DNA of 64,000 nt from Aquiluna sp. (GTDB lineage: Bacteria; Actinomycetota; Actinomycetes; Actinomycetales; Microbacteriaceae), in NCBI GenBank assembly GCA_028144365.1, contig JAOGAX010000002.1, positions 37,351 to 101,350 on the forward strand. The letters are read 5' to 3'. The notes beneath the pieces are model-generated. The model searched no databases. It was given only the letters and a program-made list of their open reading frames with translations, and was not told the DNA's origin. Of the stretch, positions 9,149-21,992 are shown piece by piece (the first letter of the stretch is position 1; each line of letters begins with the position of its first letter). The translations under genes were made by a program, and so were the position numbers.

Positions 9149-10585
9149 GTGCGTTTTCTCTCAGCTCTAGTCGGGTCAGTTCTCTCGGCAGCGACTCTGG
9201 TGGGGTGCGCAAGTCAAACCGAAGCTCCAGAGCAGGCCCAGGCTGAAATTCGTTACGAATCCCTTATTGGCGTTCAGCTGTTTATGTGGCCTTGGGACTC
9301 TATTGCTGCTGAGTGCGAGTTTCTTGGAGAATCCGGGGTCGACTGGGTCTTGACCTCACCACCTCAGGAGCACATCACCGGAGCTGCGTGGTGGACGGTC
9401 TACCAGCCCGTTAGCTACAAAATCGAATCAAGGTTCGGAACTCGTGAGCAGTTTGCCAACATGGTTGCTACCTGCAGCGAGCACGGGGTTGATGTCATAG
9501 CCGACGCCGTAATCAACCACATGACCGCTCAAACCTCTGGAACCGGTTATGCCGGAACTAAGTTCACCAAATACGAGTATGAGAGCCTTTACACTCGCGA
9601 GGACTTCCACAACTGCAACCTCACCCCCGATGACTCAATCAGTAGCTATAAAGATCTCGCGCAGGTCCAAACCTGTGAACTTCTAGCCCTGAGTGATCTC
9701 AACCAGAAGCTAGAGAACGTCCAGAACCAGATCCTCACCTACCTAAACGACCTTCTGTCGCTGGGGGTTGCCGGCTTCCGCATCGATGCCGCTAAACACA
9801 TGGCGGCAAGCGACCTGAAGGTGATCATCGACCAGCTGCCCGAGGGAACCAGGGTCATTCACGAGGTAATTCGTGGTGGCGGGGAGCCGGTCCAGCCGGA
9901 GCAGTACCTGGATTCCGGCGAGGTCTGGGAGTTTGACTATGCGAGGAACATGCGAAGCTACTTCAAGAGCGAGGTCATAACACCTGCCGCCTCGGCAATC
10001 AGGTTTAGGGACTTTACCCCCAGCAACCAGACCATTGCTTTTGTCTCCAACCATGACACCGAGCGCAACGGTGAGACTCTCAACTACAACGACGCACGTT
10101 ACTTTGAGCTCGCTACGGCAATGATGCTCGCCGAGGATTATGGCCAGCCCATGCTCTACTCCTCCTATGCATTTCGCTCACGCGATGCAGGACCCTACGA
10201 GACGGTAAAGGGCGTCGGGCCAATCGACTGCAGCGGCGTGAGCGCACCAAAGGATGACTACAAGGCGGACGAGTGGATCTGCCAACACCGCTGGCAATCA
10301 ACTATCAACATGATCCGATTCCGCGATCAAGTTGGAGCTGCCCCGGTTGTTGAGAAGTATCGCGAACGCGGTGTCTACGGCTTTGCCCGTGATGGTGTGG
10401 GCTACTTCATAACCAACGTCTTCGACACCCAGGAGATGAGCGTAAGCGTGCCAACCACGTTGCCCGATGGTGAGTACGTGAACCTCATTGACGGCGAGCT
10501 GCACCAGGTTGTTGGTGGAGAGCTGACTGCCACCCTGCCACCGATGAGCGCGATAGCACTGTTGGTGAGCGAAGCTAAGGACTAA
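9149..10585 (+). CDS. Secreted (lipoprotein) GH13 alpha-amylase, animal/Streptomyces-like type
   Basis: Lipobox-like LVGCAS; GH13 regions [26 protein letters not shown] and [24 protein letters not shown] and SPPQEHI...[12 protein letters not shown]. Confidence 0.88.
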   Translation: MRFLSALVGSVLSAATLVGCASQTEAPEQAQAEIRYESLIGVQLFMWPWDSIAAECEFLGESGVDWVLTSPPQEHITGAAWWTVYQPVSYKIESRFGTREQFANMVATCSEHGVDVIADAVINHMTAQTSGTGYAGTKFTKYEYESLYTREDFHNCNLTPDDSISSYKDLAQVQTCELLALSDLNQKLENVQNQILTYLNDLLSLGVAGFRIDAAKHMAASDLKVIIDQLPEGTRVIHEVIRGGGEPVQPEQYLDSGEVWEFDYARNMRSYFKSEVITPAASAIRFRDFTPSNQTIAFVSNHDTERNGETLNYNDARYFELATAMMLAEDYGQPMLYSSYAFRSRDAGPYETVKGVGPIDCSGVSAPKDDYKADEWICQHRWQSTINMIRFRDQVGAAPVVEKYRERGVYGFARDGVGYFITNVFDTQEMSVSVPTTLPDGEYVNLIDGELHQVVGGELTATLPPMSAIALLVSEAKD

Positions 10586-12387
10586 ACCAGAGAGTCTTTC
10601 CAGGCCTTATAGAGCTTGGCAAACTTTCCACTTCCAGCTGCCAGGACCTTAGGAGCATCGTCCTCAATGATCTTGCCGTGCTCCATGACTAGCACTCTGT
10701 CAGCAATGGAAACCGTAGAGAGTCTGTGAGCGATGATGACAGCTGTCCGACCTGCAAGCAGGGTCTTGAGTCCCCTCTGGACCATGCGCTCGGATGGGAT
10801 ATCAAGCGAAGACGTTGCCTCATCCAGAATCAGCACCGCGGGGTTAGCGAGAAAGGCTCGCGCGAACGAAATGAGCTGCCGCTGACCTGCGGACACCCTG
10901 CCACCGCGCTTATTGACATCGGTGTCATAACCCTCGGGGAGGCTCATGATGAACTCGTGGGCACCAACCGCCTTGGCGGCGGACATTACGTCCTCAATTG
11001 AGGCACCGGGCCTACCAAGCTGAATGTTCTCCGCAACTGTTCCCGAGAACAGGTAGGCCTCCTGGGTCACCATCACAACCTCACGCCTGAGGTCCTTGTT
11101 GGAGATGTCTCTAACGTCTACCCCATCAATGGTGACATTGCCCATACTTGGGTCATAGAAGCGAGAGATCAGCTTGGCAAGTGTGGACTTTCCAGCCCCT
11201 GTCGTTCCAACCAGAGCAATGGTCTGACCCGCAGGAATTTCTAGGTCAAACTTGTGAAGGACTGTAGGGCCTGTCGAATACTTAAATTCAACGCCGTTGA
11301 AGTGGATATGGCCCTTTGCGCTATCAAATTCGACTGGGCTCTGAGTCTCCGGCACCGAAGGCTCTTCTTCCAGAACACCTGAGATCTTCTCAAGTGCGCT
11401 GGCTGCCGATTGGTAGGAGTTATAGAAGATTGCAATCTCTTCCATCGGGTCAAAGAACCTTCTGGCATACAAAATTGCTGCAGTTAGAACGCCAATGCCC
11501 AAGGAGCCCTCGAGAACTCTGTAGCCACCCACCAGCAAAACGGCTGCAACGGTGGCGTTTCCAATCAGGATCAGGCCTGGGTCGTAAATACCAAAGAGCT
11601 GAATGAGGTGGGCATTGTGACCGCGGTAGTCCTCGACGAGCCCACCGAAGTGCTTCTCGTTGCGCTTTTCCTTGCGAAAGGCCTTCACCGCACGAATGCC
11701 GGTCATGCTCTCAACGAAGTACTGGATCAGGCGCGAGGAGGCGACCCTCTGCTTGCGGTAGCCGCGGTTCGTCTTCACCTGGAACCAGCGAGTTAGTAGC
11801 GCCAGCGGCAACAAAGCTCCGAACAAAACCAGGAACGAAACTGGATCTAGCAGCAGTAGCGCTACCGCTGTGAAGAACATGAACATAGCTCCAATAGCAA
11901 GCTCGTTCAGACCACCTGCAAGTAGCTCCGCAATCGACTCGAGATCCGAGGTCTGACGCGCAATAACGCGACCTGCGGTGTAGCGCTCGTGAAACTCAAC
12001 CGAGAGCTTCTGAGTGTGAACAAACATCCGGTTTCTAAGGTCAAACACCACATTCTGAGCAAGCCTGGCAGTGATCATCAGGAAGAAGTAGGTCAGAATC
12101 GAGGTCATCAGCGCAGCGGACAAATACAGTCCAACCACAATCCAAAGCTCGTTGTATTCGCGCATGATCGCTCGAGGTAGAGCCCAGTCGATACCCAAAG
12201 CAATCAGAGCGGGACCTGCAACCCTGATGGCCGTTGAGATTACACCCAAGAAGATTGCGAGGATTAGCCTCAGCCGCATCGGGGCAAGCAGCGAACCAAG
12301 CAGCCTTCTAGAGCGGGCCCTTACAAAGCGAGACTCCTCTTTGTTAAGGTCTGTGCGCTCCTCATCGTTAGTTCCGTAGAGACTCAA
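10582..12387 (-). CDS. ABC exporter, fused TMD-NBD subunit (consensus Walker B)
   Basis: Walker [11 protein letters not shown], signature VSAGQRQ, Walker [14 protein letters not shown]-loop AHRLST. Confidence 0.92.
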   Translation of the reverse strand: MSLYGTNDEERTDLNKEESRFVRARSRRLLGSLLAPMRLRLILAIFLGVISTAIRVAGPALIALGIDWALPRAIMREYNELWIVVGLYLSAALMTSILTYFFLMITARLAQNVVFDLRNRMFVHTQKLSVEFHERYTAGRVIARQTSDLESIAELLAGGLNELAIGAMFMFFTAVALLLLDPVSFLVLFGALLPLALLTRWFQVKTNRGYRKQRVASSRLIQYFVESMTGIRAVKAFRKEKRNEKHFGGLVEDYRGHNAHLIQLFGIYDPGLILIGNATVAAVLLVGGYRVLEGSLGIGVLTAAILYARRFFDPMEEIAIFYNSYQSAASALEKISGVLEEEPSVPETQSPVEFDSAKGHIHFNGVEFKYSTGPTVLHKFDLEIPAGQTIALVGTTGAGKSTLAKLISRFYDPSMGNVTIDGVDVRDISNKDLRREVVMVTQEAYLFSGTVAENIQLGRPGASIEDVMSAAKAVGAHEFIMSLPEGYDTDVNKRGGRVSAGQRQLISFARAFLANPAVLILDEATSSLDIPSERMVQRGLKTLLAGRTAVIIAHRLSTVSIADRVLVMEHGKIIEDDAPKVLAAGSGKFAKLYKAWKDSLV

Positions 12388-14159
12388 ATGTTCACCTCCC
12401 GCTCCTTCTGCTCCTCGTCCAAAGAGGTGATCACGTAGCGGTAGTGCTCGCTAGAGCGAATAAGTTCCTGGTGGGTGCCGAAGGCGGTTATCTTCCCGTC
12501 CTCCATGAGCGCAACCTTGTCCGCCAACATCACTGTTGAGGGTCGGTGGGCGACAATCAATGCCGTGGTCTCCTTCAGGACATGCCTCAGGGCATCCTCG
12601 ACCATAGCTTCGGTGTCGACATCCAGCGCCGATAGCGGATCGTCTAGGACGAGAATTCTTGGGTTTGCTGCCACCGCTCTTGCAAGCGCTAGTCTTTGGC
12701 GCTGTCCACCGGAGAGCGAGAGGCCCTCTTCGCCAATTGTGGTATCGAGACCGTCGGGCAGCTCATAGACGAATTGTGCCTGGGCGATCTCTAGGGCCTG
12801 CTTTAGATCTTCCTCAGTAGCATTGGGGTTTCCAAGTAGCACGTTGTCTCTCACCGAAGAGGAAAACAGGGTGGCATCTTCGAATGCCATGGCGATGTGG
12901 CTGCGGAGCTCGCCTCGAGACATCTCTCTGATGTCAAGGCCGTCAATGGTGATCGAACCACTGGTGACCTCATAGAGCCTCGTGGTCAGTGCGGTGAGGG
13001 TTGTCTTGCCGCATCCGGTTAGGCCAATAAGTGCCACGGACTCACCAGGTTCAATCCTTAGGTCCACACCACTAATCAAAGCCTTGGAATCCTCGGAGGC
13101 ATCTGGATAGCGGAAGTGGACGTCATGGAACTCGAGAAGGCCCTTCGGGTCTGCGACCTGCTTCGGGTTATCGGGATCAACAATCGGGTTCACCTCATCC
13201 ATGACCTCAAAGAAGCGCTCGGTGGCGGTCTTCGCCTCAAGGGTGAAGGAGAGCAAGAAGCCAAGCGACTCTGTTGGCCACCTAAGCACCATCACAGTCG
13301 CGAAGAAGGCCACCAGGGTCCCAACCGAGACGTCTCCTTGAGCCACAAGCCAGACCCCAGCCAACATGGAGAGCCCGACTGCCAGCTCAGGAATCAGAAT
13401 CAAATAGAGCCAGATATTGGCAACGGCTTTGGCCTTACGAATCTCGGTGGACTGAAGGTCGGAGGCCTGGTTCGAAAATTGGTGCGCGGCAAACGCTCCG
13501 CGCCCAAAGGACTTTAGGACCCTAACGCCGTGAACTGCCTCTTCAACGCGGGTGGCCAAATCGCCCGATTGATCCTGGGACAGCCTCGCAATGAGCTTGT
13601 ATTTTCCCTCAAAGAGGAACCCGGCAATCCAGATCGGAATCGTTGCCACAAAAAAGATCAGGCCCAGCCAGAAGTTGAATGTGAAGAGAATCACGAGACC
13701 CACGATGATCGTGATCAGATTTGCCGTGAACAGCACAAGACCAAAGCTCATCCAACGACGAATTAGATGGAGATCCGAGACTGCCCTGGAAAGTAGCTGC
13801 CCCGAGGGCCAGCGATCATGGAAAGCAACTGGAAGATCCTGCAGCTTCTCATAGAGCTTGTTGCGCATGTCAGCCTCGACATAAGTACCCGGGGTAAGCA
13901 CCAACCAGCGCCTAAGCAGCACGAACAGTGCCTCGAGAACGCCAAGAAACAGAATCAAACCGACCGCCGGCAAGAGCGCGTCAAGGCCGCCAGCGACCAA
14001 GGAATTCACTAGGTCCTGGAGTAGCTGCGGAATGGCGAGTGCGAACATGTGTGCAGCGATGCCGGCCAGCATCCCAAGGATCAACCTGGGTATGGCCTTC
14101 TTCGCAAACGGCACCAGCCGCAAAAGAACCTTGAGAGTTCCTGATTCGGAATTTTGCAT
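12384..14159 (-). CDS. ABC exporter, fused TMD-NBD subunit (degenerate Walker B)
   Basis: Walker [11 protein letters not shown], signature LSGGQRQ, Walker [13 protein letters not shown]; overlaps the partner subunit by 4 bp. Confidence 0.92.
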   Translation of the reverse strand: MQNSESGTLKVLLRLVPFAKKAIPRLILGMLAGIAAHMFALAIPQLLQDLVNSLVAGGLDALLPAVGLILFLGVLEALFVLLRRWLVLTPGTYVEADMRNKLYEKLQDLPVAFHDRWPSGQLLSRAVSDLHLIRRWMSFGLVLFTANLITIIVGLVILFTFNFWLGLIFFVATIPIWIAGFLFEGKYKLIARLSQDQSGDLATRVEEAVHGVRVLKSFGRGAFAAHQFSNQASDLQSTEIRKAKAVANIWLYLILIPELAVGLSMLAGVWLVAQGDVSVGTLVAFFATVMVLRWPTESLGFLLSFTLEAKTATERFFEVMDEVNPIVDPDNPKQVADPKGLLEFHDVHFRYPDASEDSKALISGVDLRIEPGESVALIGLTGCGKTTLTALTTRLYEVTSGSITIDGLDIREMSRGELRSHIAMAFEDATLFSSSVRDNVLLGNPNATEEDLKQALEIAQAQFVYELPDGLDTTIGEEGLSLSGGQRQRLALARAVAANPRILVLDDPLSALDVDTEAMVEDALRHVLKETTALIVAHRPSTVMLADKVALMEDGKITAFGTHQELIRSSEHYRYVITSLDEEQKEREVNI

Positions 14160-14220
14160 TTATCTCTTCCGCCACCCTAGGCAGCCTTACAGGCTAACAG
14201 ACTGCGGGCCCGAGAGATTC

Positions 14221-15762
14221 CTAGTGGTAGAAGTGTCGCTCGCCAGTGAAATACATCGTGATGCCGGCTTTTTCAGCCGCCTGGATTACCTCTTCGTCCC
14301 GCACACTTCCGCCTGGCTGCACAACCGCTGAGATACCGCCAGAAATGAGCACCTCCAAGCCATCTGCAAAGGGGAAGAAAGCATCTGATGCTGCAACCGA
14401 TCCCGCTGCCCGATCCCCGGCGCGCTGAATGGCGAGGTGGCAGGAGTCAAGCCGGTTCACCTGACCCATTCCAATGCCAACCGCAGCAAGATCCTTGGCC
14501 AGCAAAATTGCATTGGACTTCACCGCTCGAGATGCCCGCCAGGCAAACTCTAGGTCTGCCATCAGTGCAGGAGACGCAGGCTTCCCTGAAACCAGCTTCC
14601 AAGCTGAAACATCTAGGCCTTCGAAGCTATCTGGTTCTTGAACCAGTAGGCCTCCGGAGATCTGCCTAATTTCGCGACTTGGGAGCTTGTAGTCACCCGA
14701 AAGCTCAAGAATTCTGAGGTTCTTTTTCTTGGAAAGTATCTCTAGCGCCTCGGGACTAAAGCTAGGTGCGGCAATCACCTCGGTGAATACCTGGGAGAGC
14801 GAAGCTGCGAATTCGGCAGTGACCTCGCGGTTTGCTGCCACCACGCCACCAAAAGCCGATACTGGATCGGTGAGGTGAGCGCGTATGTAGGCAGAGATTA
14901 TTGGGTCTTCTGCCCTCGGCTCGGCAATCGCCACACCACATGGGTTAGCGTGCTTGATGATTGCAACTGCAGGCTCAGAGAAGTCATAGGCCGCTCTGAC
15001 TGCAGCGTCGATGTCTACAAAGTTGTTGTAGGACATCTCCTTGCCTCCGAGCAACTTCGCACTCGCCACACCCGTATTACCGTCAACGAAAAGTGATGCT
15101 GCCTGGTGGGAGTTTTCTCCGTAGCGCAGGTCACCACTCTTGGTAAAGCCGAGCGAGAGCCGCTCAGAGCCAAGCTGCCCAGCTAGCCAAGAGGAGACGG
15201 CAGCGTCATAGTTGGCGGTGTGACTGAATGCCTCGAGCGCAAGCTGTTTTCTCAACTCAAGATCTGTGCCACCGTCTTCGATTGCCTCAATGATTGCTGG
15301 GTAGCGCTCTGGGCTAACAACGATTGCAACGTTGGCGTGGTTCTTGGCGCTCGCTCTAACCATCGCCGGTCCACCAATGTCGATTTGCTCAACACTCTCG
15401 TCGAAGCCGGCGCCCGAGGAAACAGTCTCCACAAATGGGTATAGGTTCACCACAACAAGCTCAAAGGGTTCAATACCAAGGCTCTCAAGCTGCTCGACGT
15501 GAGAGTCGAGTCTTAGATCTGCCAGCAGTCCTCCATGGATTGCTGGGTGCAGGGTCTTGACCCTGCCGTCCAAGGACTCGGGAAAGCCCGTGACCTCGCT
15601 CACCTCGCTCACCGCGATTCCGGCCGCAGCAATCTGCTTAGCAGTCGATCCGGTAGAGACGATTGCCACCCCGGCTTTGGAGAGAGCGGTTGCAAGTTCA
15701 ATTAGTCCGGTCTTGTCAGAGACCGAGATCAGAGCCCGCCTGATTGCTACCTTGTCTCTCAA
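14221..15762 (-). CDS. purH: Bifunctional AICAR transformylase/IMP cyclohydrolase
   Basis: [53 protein letters not shown]. Confidence 0.96.
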   Translation of the reverse strand: MRDKVAIRRALISVSDKTGLIELATALSKAGVAIVSTGSTAKQIAAAGIAVSEVSEVTGFPESLDGRVKTLHPAIHGGLLADLRLDSHVEQLESLGIEPFELVVVNLYPFVETVSSGAGFDESVEQIDIGGPAMVRASAKNHANVAIVVSPERYPAIIEAIEDGGTDLELRKQLALEAFSHTANYDAAVSSWLAGQLGSERLSLGFTKSGDLRYGENSHQAASLFVDGNTGVASAKLLGGKEMSYNNFVDIDAAVRAAYDFSEPAVAIIKHANPCGVAIAEPRAEDPIISAYIRAHLTDPVSAFGGVVAANREVTAEFAASLSQVFTEVIAAPSFSPEALEILSKKKNLRILELSGDYKLPSREIRQISGGLLVQEPDSFEGLDVSAWKLVSGKPASPALMADLEFAWRASRAVKSNAILLAKDLAAVGIGMGQVNRLDSCHLAIQRAGDRAAGSVAASDAFFPFADGLEVLISGGISAVVQPGGSVRDEEVIQAAEKAGITMYFTGERHFYH

Positions 15763-16355
15763 CTCGAAACCTCCTCGAGCTTCAGCTCGTCACTTGCAAT
15801 TGCCTCAATGGTCTTCACAAGCTGCTGCTTTTCAATTTCTTTGATCCGTTCGTGAAGCTCGTGCTCTGAGATGCCTGCTGGAATTGCCATGCTCTGCTGG
15901 GATATAACGGGTCCTGTGTCGACACCGGCATCAACTATGTGGATAGTGCTACCGGTTTCGCCAGCTCCGGCGGCAAGGGCATCACGAACCGCGTGAGCAC
16001 CAGGGAACTTTGGCAACAAAGATGGGTGCAGGTTGATAATCCTTGGGTAGTACCTGTCGACAAAGCTCTTTGGAAGCACTCGCATAAACCCAGCAAGAAC
16101 AATCAGGTCAGGTTGGTGGATTTCGATATTGCTGGCGAGAACCTCGGCCCACTCGTCCTTGGAAGCGAAACCGCCGGGCTGGACCACAAAGGTTGTCTTG
16201 TCGAATAACTCTGCATGCTCTAGGCCCTCAGCCGCTCTATCAGCACCAACAGCCAGAACCTTTGCTGGATAAAGCGGGTTGTCACAGGCTTCCAGGAGCG
16301 CCTTTAGGTTGGAACCTGTACCGGAAATGAGTACAACAATCGAGAGCACGGCCAA
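15759..16355 (-). CDS. purN: Phosphoribosylglycinamide formyltransferase
   Basis: [51 protein letters not shown]. Confidence 0.95.
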   Translation of the reverse strand: MAVLSIVVLISGTGSNLKALLEACDNPLYPAKVLAVGADRAAEGLEHAELFDKTTFVVQPGGFASKDEWAEVLASNIEIHQPDLIVLAGFMRVLPKSFVDRYYPRIINLHPSLLPKFPGAHAVRDALAAGAGETGSTIHIVDAGVDTGPVISQQSMAIPAGISEHELHERIKEIEKQQLVKTIEAIASDELKLEEVSS

Positions 16356-16358
16356 AGT

Positions 16359-17606
16359 CTACTTTCGCTCATCCGCACTGGAGTAGGGCCGCACCACCAC
16401 AAGCGAAGCTAGGAACGTCGGCACTAGAACCTGGACAAAGATGATTCCGGCAAAAACCAGTGCGTCGATGCCAACCCACGAGAAACGCCCAGGACCAAAA
16501 CTGCCAGATGCAACAAGTGCCAATAGCAGAGCCAAGGCTGCCGCAACGGTTGCGGCGACCAACGCCAAAGCGCTCGCCGCACCAAAGCGGGTTGCGTACT
16601 CCCACCTAAGTCCATCCGAGAACTTTCTAGATAGCACGGTGGCGAAAAACGCAGCCAGCACTGGCACAAGTGCGAACAGTATCCCGCGTTCGAAACCTCC
16701 GGTTGGGATGGCGGCAAAGACAGGCATCGCCGGAAGCGGCCCAAGCTGAGTGGCTAGCGGGGAGACGTAGCTTCCCTCACCGATTGCGAAGCCAACTCCG
16801 GAGATCCAGCTGGCGCCAAAGGCAATCAGGTTGGGAAGGATTGCTAGCTGCCCAATGGTCAGCATCAACCCGCCAAATAGGCTCAGGCCAAGGCCCTGAT
16901 AGAGCCGCAGCACCTCAATCCAGCCAAACCCAAGGGCAAGGGCAATCATTAGGGAGCTTGTAAGCAACAGGGTGGCAATCACCGAGACACCGATTCGTGT
17001 GGCCGGAGGCAGAACAGTCTTTATAGACCAGTGGAGCTTTTCAAATGCCGAGCTGGCAAGACCCCTGAGAAACACCCGCTCTCTCGCCTCTGGGCCATTG
17101 GCTCCCTCAAACAGCTCAAAACGCCTTCCGGAGATAGACGCGATGAAAAGTAGCCCGCCAAAGAATGCGGCTGGGATAAACAGCGGGCCCCACTCTCCCA
17201 TCACCACAGCCTCTGTCTGGATCACCAGGCTCAGCCCATAGGAGACGCCTCCAAAGGCGGCAGCGCCGCCTAGCCAAGCGGGCCAAAGCGAGGATGCAGC
17301 GCTGAGTCTGTAGCCAATTCGAATTGCCATCAGTGCCATCAGCAGCGTTAGCCCCAGTGGTAACACGCTCAGAGTGAAGGCGGGGAACGTAATGCCAACT
17401 AACTCGCCAGCCGAAAAATGCAGTGGAACACCACACGCAAGTAAGAATGCATAACCTGCAACCTGCAGGGCAACTATCCAATCAACGGAGCCGTCACCCT
17501 CGATAAACCAGGCGAGTGTCAGGGGAGCAACTATTAGGCCTACAACCGAGGCAATGATGATGAGCGCTTGAAGCGCCGCAATCGCAAAGCTAAGCCCCCG
17601 GTTCAC
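16359..17606 (-). CDS. Polytopic membrane protein, DUF6350/PerM-like
   Basis: Many hydrophobic segments; sits between purN and sucD as the actinobacterial perM/DUF6350 genes do. Family call rests mainly on synteny. Confidence 0.65.
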   Translation of the reverse strand: MNRGLSFAIAALQALIIIASVVGLIVAPLTLAWFIEGDGSVDWIVALQVAGYAFLLACGVPLHFSAGELVGITFPAFTLSVLPLGLTLLMALMAIRIGYRLSAASSLWPAWLGGAAAFGGVSYGLSLVIQTEAVVMGEWGPLFIPAAFFGGLLFIASISGRRFELFEGANGPEARERVFLRGLASSAFEKLHWSIKTVLPPATRIGVSVIATLLLTSSLMIALALGFGWIEVLRLYQGLGLSLFGGLMLTIGQLAILPNLIAFGASWISGVGFAIGEGSYVSPLATQLGPLPAMPVFAAIPTGGFERGILFALVPVLAAFFATVLSRKFSDGLRWEYATRFGAASALALVAATVAAALALLLALVASGSFGPGRFSWVGIDALVFAGIIFVQVLVPTFLASLVVVRPYSSADERK

Positions 17607-17610
17607 CGAA

Positions 17611-18498
17611 CTACAGCTTGCTTACTATTTCCCGCATCAGTTCGGCAGTCTCCGAGGGGGTCTTGCCCACCTTCACACCAACTGCCTCGAAGGCCTCTTT
17701 CTTGGCCTGCGCGGTTCCGGCTGAGCCTGAAACAATTGCGCCAGCGTGGCCCATGGTCTTGCCCTCAGGGGCGGTGAAACCCGCTACATAGGCAACCACT
17801 GGCTTGCTGACGTTCTTGGAAATGTACTCGGCGGCTTTCTCTTCGGAGTCGCCACCAATCTCACCGATCAGAACGATTGCCTTAGTCTCGGGGTCCTTTT
17901 CGAACGCCTCGAGCGCATCGATGTGAGTGGTGCCAATCACGGGGTCTCCACCAATACCGATGGCAGTTGAGAATCCGATGTCACGAAGCTCAAACATCAT
18001 CTGGTAGGTCAGGGTGCCGCTCTTTGAGACAAGTCCAATTGGACCGCGACCTGTGATGTTCGATGGGGTAATACCTGCATTGGACTGCTCAGGAGAGATG
18101 ATTCCGGGGCAGTTTGGTCCAATCAACCTGGTCTTCTTGCCCTTTTCGACGTTGTAGGCCCAAGCAGCTGCGGAGTCGTGCACCGGAATACCCTCGGTGA
18201 TGGCAACAGCCAGCGGGATCTCAGCGTCGATGGCCTCGATGATGGCCGCCTTCGCAAAAGCTGGTGGAACAAAGATTACGGAGACATTTGCTCCGGTTTT
18301 CTCCATGGCCTCCGCAACAGAACCAAAGACTGGCAGCGACTTACCCTCGACCTCGACGCTCTCGCCGGCCTTTCTGGGGTTTACACCGCCAACAATGTTG
18401 CTGCCGCCTGCGAGCATGCGCTGAGTGTGCTTCATGCCCTCGGCACCTGTCATGCCCTGGACGATGATCTTGGAGTTGGAGTCTAGATAAATTGCCAT
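17611..18498 (-). CDS. sucD: Succinyl-CoA ligase alpha subunit
   Basis: [38 protein letters not shown]. Start set at ATG 18498. Confidence 0.95.
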   Translation of the reverse strand: MAIYLDSNSKIIVQGMTGAEGMKHTQRMLAGGSNIVGGVNPRKAGESVEVEGKSLPVFGSVAEAMEKTGANVSVIFVPPAFAKAAIIEAIDAEIPLAVAITEGIPVHDSAAAWAYNVEKGKKTRLIGPNCPGIISPEQSNAGITPSNITGRGPIGLVSKSGTLTYQMMFELRDIGFSTAIGIGGDPVIGTTHIDALEAFEKDPETKAIVLIGEIGGDSEEKAAEYISKNVSKPVVAYVAGFTAPEGKTMGHAGAIVSGSAGTAQAKKEAFEAVGVKVGKTPSETAELMREIVSKL

Positions 18499-18508
18499 TG
18501 TCTGTCCC

Positions 18509-19666
18509 TTACCTGTTCGCCAGCTTCGCGGCCTCGTCAGCGCCGCCATCCATGGTCTCGGCCAGAGTGACCAGAGGGTGAGCGTAGTCAGCCAGAATTG
18601 CTCGGCCCTGGTCTACGTTGTTGCCATCAAGTCTCACGACAAGCGGCTTGGAAGCTTTGTCTCCTAGGGTGTTCAAAGCGCCCACAATTCCGTTAGCGAC
18701 TGCGTCACAGGCAGTGATGCCACCGAAAACATTTACAAACACGCTCTTAACCTGGGGGTCGTTCAGGATGACATCTAGACCTGCCGCCATGACCTCTGCC
18801 GATGCTCCGCCTCCAATGTCCAGGAAGTTCGCCGGCTTCACGCTTCCGTGACGCTCACCTGCGTAGGCAACGACATCAAGAGTTGACATCACAAGGCCAG
18901 CTCCATTGCCGATAATTCCGACCTCACCGTCAAGCTTGACGTAGTTGAGGTCAAGGGCCTGGGCCTTTGCCTCCAGGGGATCAAGCTGATCGCGTTCCAT
19001 CTCTTCGCGCTCGTGGCGGAACTCCGCGTTGTCATCTAGAGAAACCTTGCCGTCAAGGGCAATGATGTCGCTGTCCGCAGTGAGCACCAGTGGATTGACC
19101 TCAACCAGGGTCGCGTCTTCTTTGGTGAAGACCTCATAGAGCTTCACGAAGACATCGGAAACCTTGTCCTGCAGCTCTGCCGGGAAGCCGGCCTGCTTCG
19201 CAATCTCCAGAGCCTTGGCCTTGTCGATGCCAGATACTGCCGAAATCGGCACCTTTGCGAGTGCATCTGGGCGCTCAACCGCAAGCTGCTCAATCTCCAC
19301 ACCACCTTCAACGCTGCAGAGCGAGAGGAAGGTGCGATTGGAACGGTCCAGCAAAACTGAGAAGTAGAACTCTTTGTCAATCTGGGCACCCTGGGCAATC
19401 ATCACGCGCTTTACAACGTGGCCCTTAATGTCGAGCCCGAGGATCTCCTCGGCACGCTCCCTGGCCTCTTGTGGGTTGTGAGCAAGCTTCACGCCACCTG
19501 CCTTGCCACGGCCGCCAGTTTTGACCTGTGCCTTGATGACAACGGTTCCACCAATTTCCTTGGCGGCCTGCTCGGCCTCTTCTGGGGTGTCTGCAATGCG
19601 ACCGGCTAAAACGGGGACCCCATAGGCCTCAAATAGGTCGCGTGCTTGATATTCAAATAAATCCAC
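18509..19666 (-). CDS. sucC: Succinyl-CoA ligase beta subunit
   Basis: [43 protein letters not shown]. Confidence 0.96.
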   Translation of the reverse strand: MDLFEYQARDLFEAYGVPVLAGRIADTPEEAEQAAKEIGGTVVIKAQVKTGGRGKAGGVKLAHNPQEARERAEEILGLDIKGHVVKRVMIAQGAQIDKEFYFSVLLDRSNRTFLSLCSVEGGVEIEQLAVERPDALAKVPISAVSGIDKAKALEIAKQAGFPAELQDKVSDVFVKLYEVFTKEDATLVEVNPLVLTADSDIIALDGKVSLDDNAEFRHEREEMERDQLDPLEAKAQALDLNYVKLDGEVGIIGNGAGLVMSTLDVVAYAGERHGSVKPANFLDIGGGASAEVMAAGLDVILNDPQVKSVFVNVFGGITACDAVANGIVGALNTLGDKASKPLVVRLDGNNVDQGRAILADYAHPLVTLAETMDGGADEAAKLANR

Positions 19667-19735
19667 GGTGAAATTCGTTTCCTGTGAGAGCGGACAACCC
19701 GCTAAGTCTAGCGAACCGCTATTGGTCAGAGCCCG

Positions 19736-21982
19736 CTAAAGCTTGGTAATTGGTGCCATTTTCACTAGTAACCGCTTGGTTACCCCGCTATCGAAAGAAA
19801 CCTCCGCGGTTTGCTTGGGTGGAGTGCCCGTAACTCCAACCACGGTGCCATCGCCGAAGCTTTCGTGATTTATGCGATCGTTCAGAGCTAGCTCAAGGTC
19901 CTTGTTGTCCCGGATGGAGCTGGCTGTAATTGCTCCCTCCCACTTGCTCGGCCGAGGGGCTGTTGCAGCTATCGAGCGTTCGGTGCCAACATTCTCCAAA
20001 AGCTCGGGTGGGATGTCAGAAAGAAAGCTCGAGGGTGCCATGGATGCCGTTGAACCAAATACCGTTCGCTGCAGAGCATGTGAGAGGGTGAGCTTTTTCT
20101 TGGCCCTTGTCATCCCGACATACATCAGCCTGCGCTCCTCCTGGAGGCCTCCCGGCTCATCAAAAGCCCTAACGTGAGGCAGGGTGCCCTGCTCGATGCC
20201 AATCATGAATACCTGATCAAACTCCAGTCCCTTGGCGGTATGGAGGGTCATCAGGGATAGGTTCCCCGAATCATCGACGATCTCGTCGGCCGCGGCCGCG
20301 AGGGTCACCTCGGCAAGGTAGTCGGAGAGGGTTCCCTCGGGAAACTTGGCCTGCCACTCGTAGAGCTGACCCAGGAGTGCGTCGAGGTTTTCAAGTCTTG
20401 CTTCATCCTGAGGATCACGACTGATCTCAAGTTCGGAGCGATAGCCGCTCTTGATCAGCGCCTGCTTGAGAACATCTGCAGGACCATCACTTGCGCTCAT
20501 GGCATCTAGCTCATTTAGTAATTTGCCAAATTCGTCGATTGCTCCGGTGAGCTTTGGACCTAGCCCCAGCTCTTGAGAGCGCAAAAGGGCCTGCCTGATA
20601 GAGATCTCATTGGATCTTGCGAACTGCGAGATCTTGGCCTCGGTTTTGTCACCGATCCCGCGGGCTGGGACATTGATAATGCGCCTGACCGCCTCGTCGT
20701 CTCTGGCATTTGAGATTGCTGCTAGGTAGGCAAGTGCGTCCTTGATCTCCTTGCGCTCGAAGAACTTAAGGCCTCCAATGACCACGTAGGGGACTCGTTG
20801 AACCTTGAGCTCGTTTTCAAGTGAAAGAGTGAGGGCATTGACCCTGTAGAGGACAGCCATGTCCCGGTAGTTGGTGCCGCTCTCGTGAAGCTCCTTGACC
20901 TGGTCAACCACAAAGGCTGCCTCATTGCGCTCGTCGTAACCGGTGAAGAGGGTTACCTTCTCGCCAGCTCCGCTGTCGGTCCAAAGGTTCTTGGGCGGGC
21001 GATAGGGATTCTGAGAGATGACGGCATTTGCAGCCGAGAGGATGTTTTGGGTGGAGCGATAGTTCTGCTCCAGAAGTATCGTCTCGGCTCCCGGGAAGTC
21101 TCGCTCAAACTCGGTGATGTTTCTTATGTCCGCACCCCGGAAGGCGTAGATGGATTGGTCGCTATCGCCCACCACAGTCAAATCTGCAGGTGGCATAACC
21201 TCACCGGTTTCCTCGTTCACGAGCTGGTGCTCGGGTGGAAGAGGTCTGGTGAACTCTCGAATTAGGGCGTATTGCGCGTGGTTAGTGTCCTGGTACTCAT
21301 CGATCAGGACATGGCGGAACTTCTTTTGATACCTTGCTCGAACCTCCGGAAATGCGCGCAGCAGGTTCACCGTCTCCGCGATCAGATCATCGAAATCGAA
21401 GGCGTTGTTTCGTTTCAGTTCCTGGGTGTATGCCTGGAATACCTCGGCGACGATTCGCTGCCTGGGATTTGAGCGATCTGCATTCCTCGCGAAGTCCTCG
21501 GCATCCTTGAGCTCGTTCTTGGCGTTAGAGATCATCGCCGCGGCCTGCTGGGGTTTGATGTCGGCATCCTCCGCCCCGGCCTCGCGCAAGAGCCTGCGAA
21601 GCAGGGCCCTGGTGTCTCCTGTGTCATAGACGGTGAAGTTGGAATCATGGCCAAGCCGCTCGGCCTCGCGCCTAAGAATCTGCAGGCAGGCCGAGTGGAA
21701 GGTTCTTATCCACATACCTTCGGCCGATTGCCCAATCAGCGACTCCACCCGCTCCCGCATTTCGGCAGCTGCCTTGTTGGTGAAGGTAATTGAAAGTATT
21801 TGCGAGGGCCAGAGCTCTTTGGTTGCCAGCAGGTGGGCAATGCGGTGGGTGAGGACTCTGGTCTTGCCCGATCCGGCACCCGCAACAATTAAGAGCGCAC
21901 TGCCTCTATAGAGGACTGCCTTGCGCTGCTCGGGGTTTAGCCCCTCAAGCAGTGGGTCGATTTCGGCTGGAACCCTGGACAT
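19736..21982 (-). CDS. pcrA: UvrD/PcrA-type ATP-dependent DNA helicase
   Basis: LNPEQRKAVLY, IVAGAGSGKTRVLTHRIAHL, LIDEYQDTNHAQY, VGDSDQSIYAFRGADIRNI, TLHTAKGLEFDQVFMIG. Confidence 0.93.
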   Translation of the reverse strand: MSRVPAEIDPLLEGLNPEQRKAVLYRGSALLIVAGAGSGKTRVLTHRIAHLLATKELWPSQILSITFTNKAAAEMRERVESLIGQSAEGMWIRTFHSACLQILRREAERLGHDSNFTVYDTGDTRALLRRLLREAGAEDADIKPQQAAAMISNAKNELKDAEDFARNADRSNPRQRIVAEVFQAYTQELKRNNAFDFDDLIAETVNLLRAFPEVRARYQKKFRHVLIDEYQDTNHAQYALIREFTRPLPPEHQLVNEETGEVMPPADLTVVGDSDQSIYAFRGADIRNITEFERDFPGAETILLEQNYRSTQNILSAANAVISQNPYRPPKNLWTDSGAGEKVTLFTGYDERNEAAFVVDQVKELHESGTNYRDMAVLYRVNALTLSLENELKVQRVPYVVIGGLKFFERKEIKDALAYLAAISNARDDEAVRRIINVPARGIGDKTEAKISQFARSNEISIRQALLRSQELGLGPKLTGAIDEFGKLLNELDAMSASDGPADVLKQALIKSGYRSELEISRDPQDEARLENLDALLGQLYEWQAKFPEGTLSDYLAEVTLAAAADEIVDDSGNLSLMTLHTAKGLEFDQVFMIGIEQGTLPHVRAFDEPGGLQEERRLMYVGMTRAKKKLTLSHALQRTVFGSTASMAPSSFLSDIPPELLENVGTERSIAATAPRPSKWEGAITASSIRDNKDLELALNDRINHESFGDGTVVGVTGTPPKQTAEVSFDSGVTKRLLVKMAPITKL

Positions 21983-21992
21983 CTTGCGTAGC

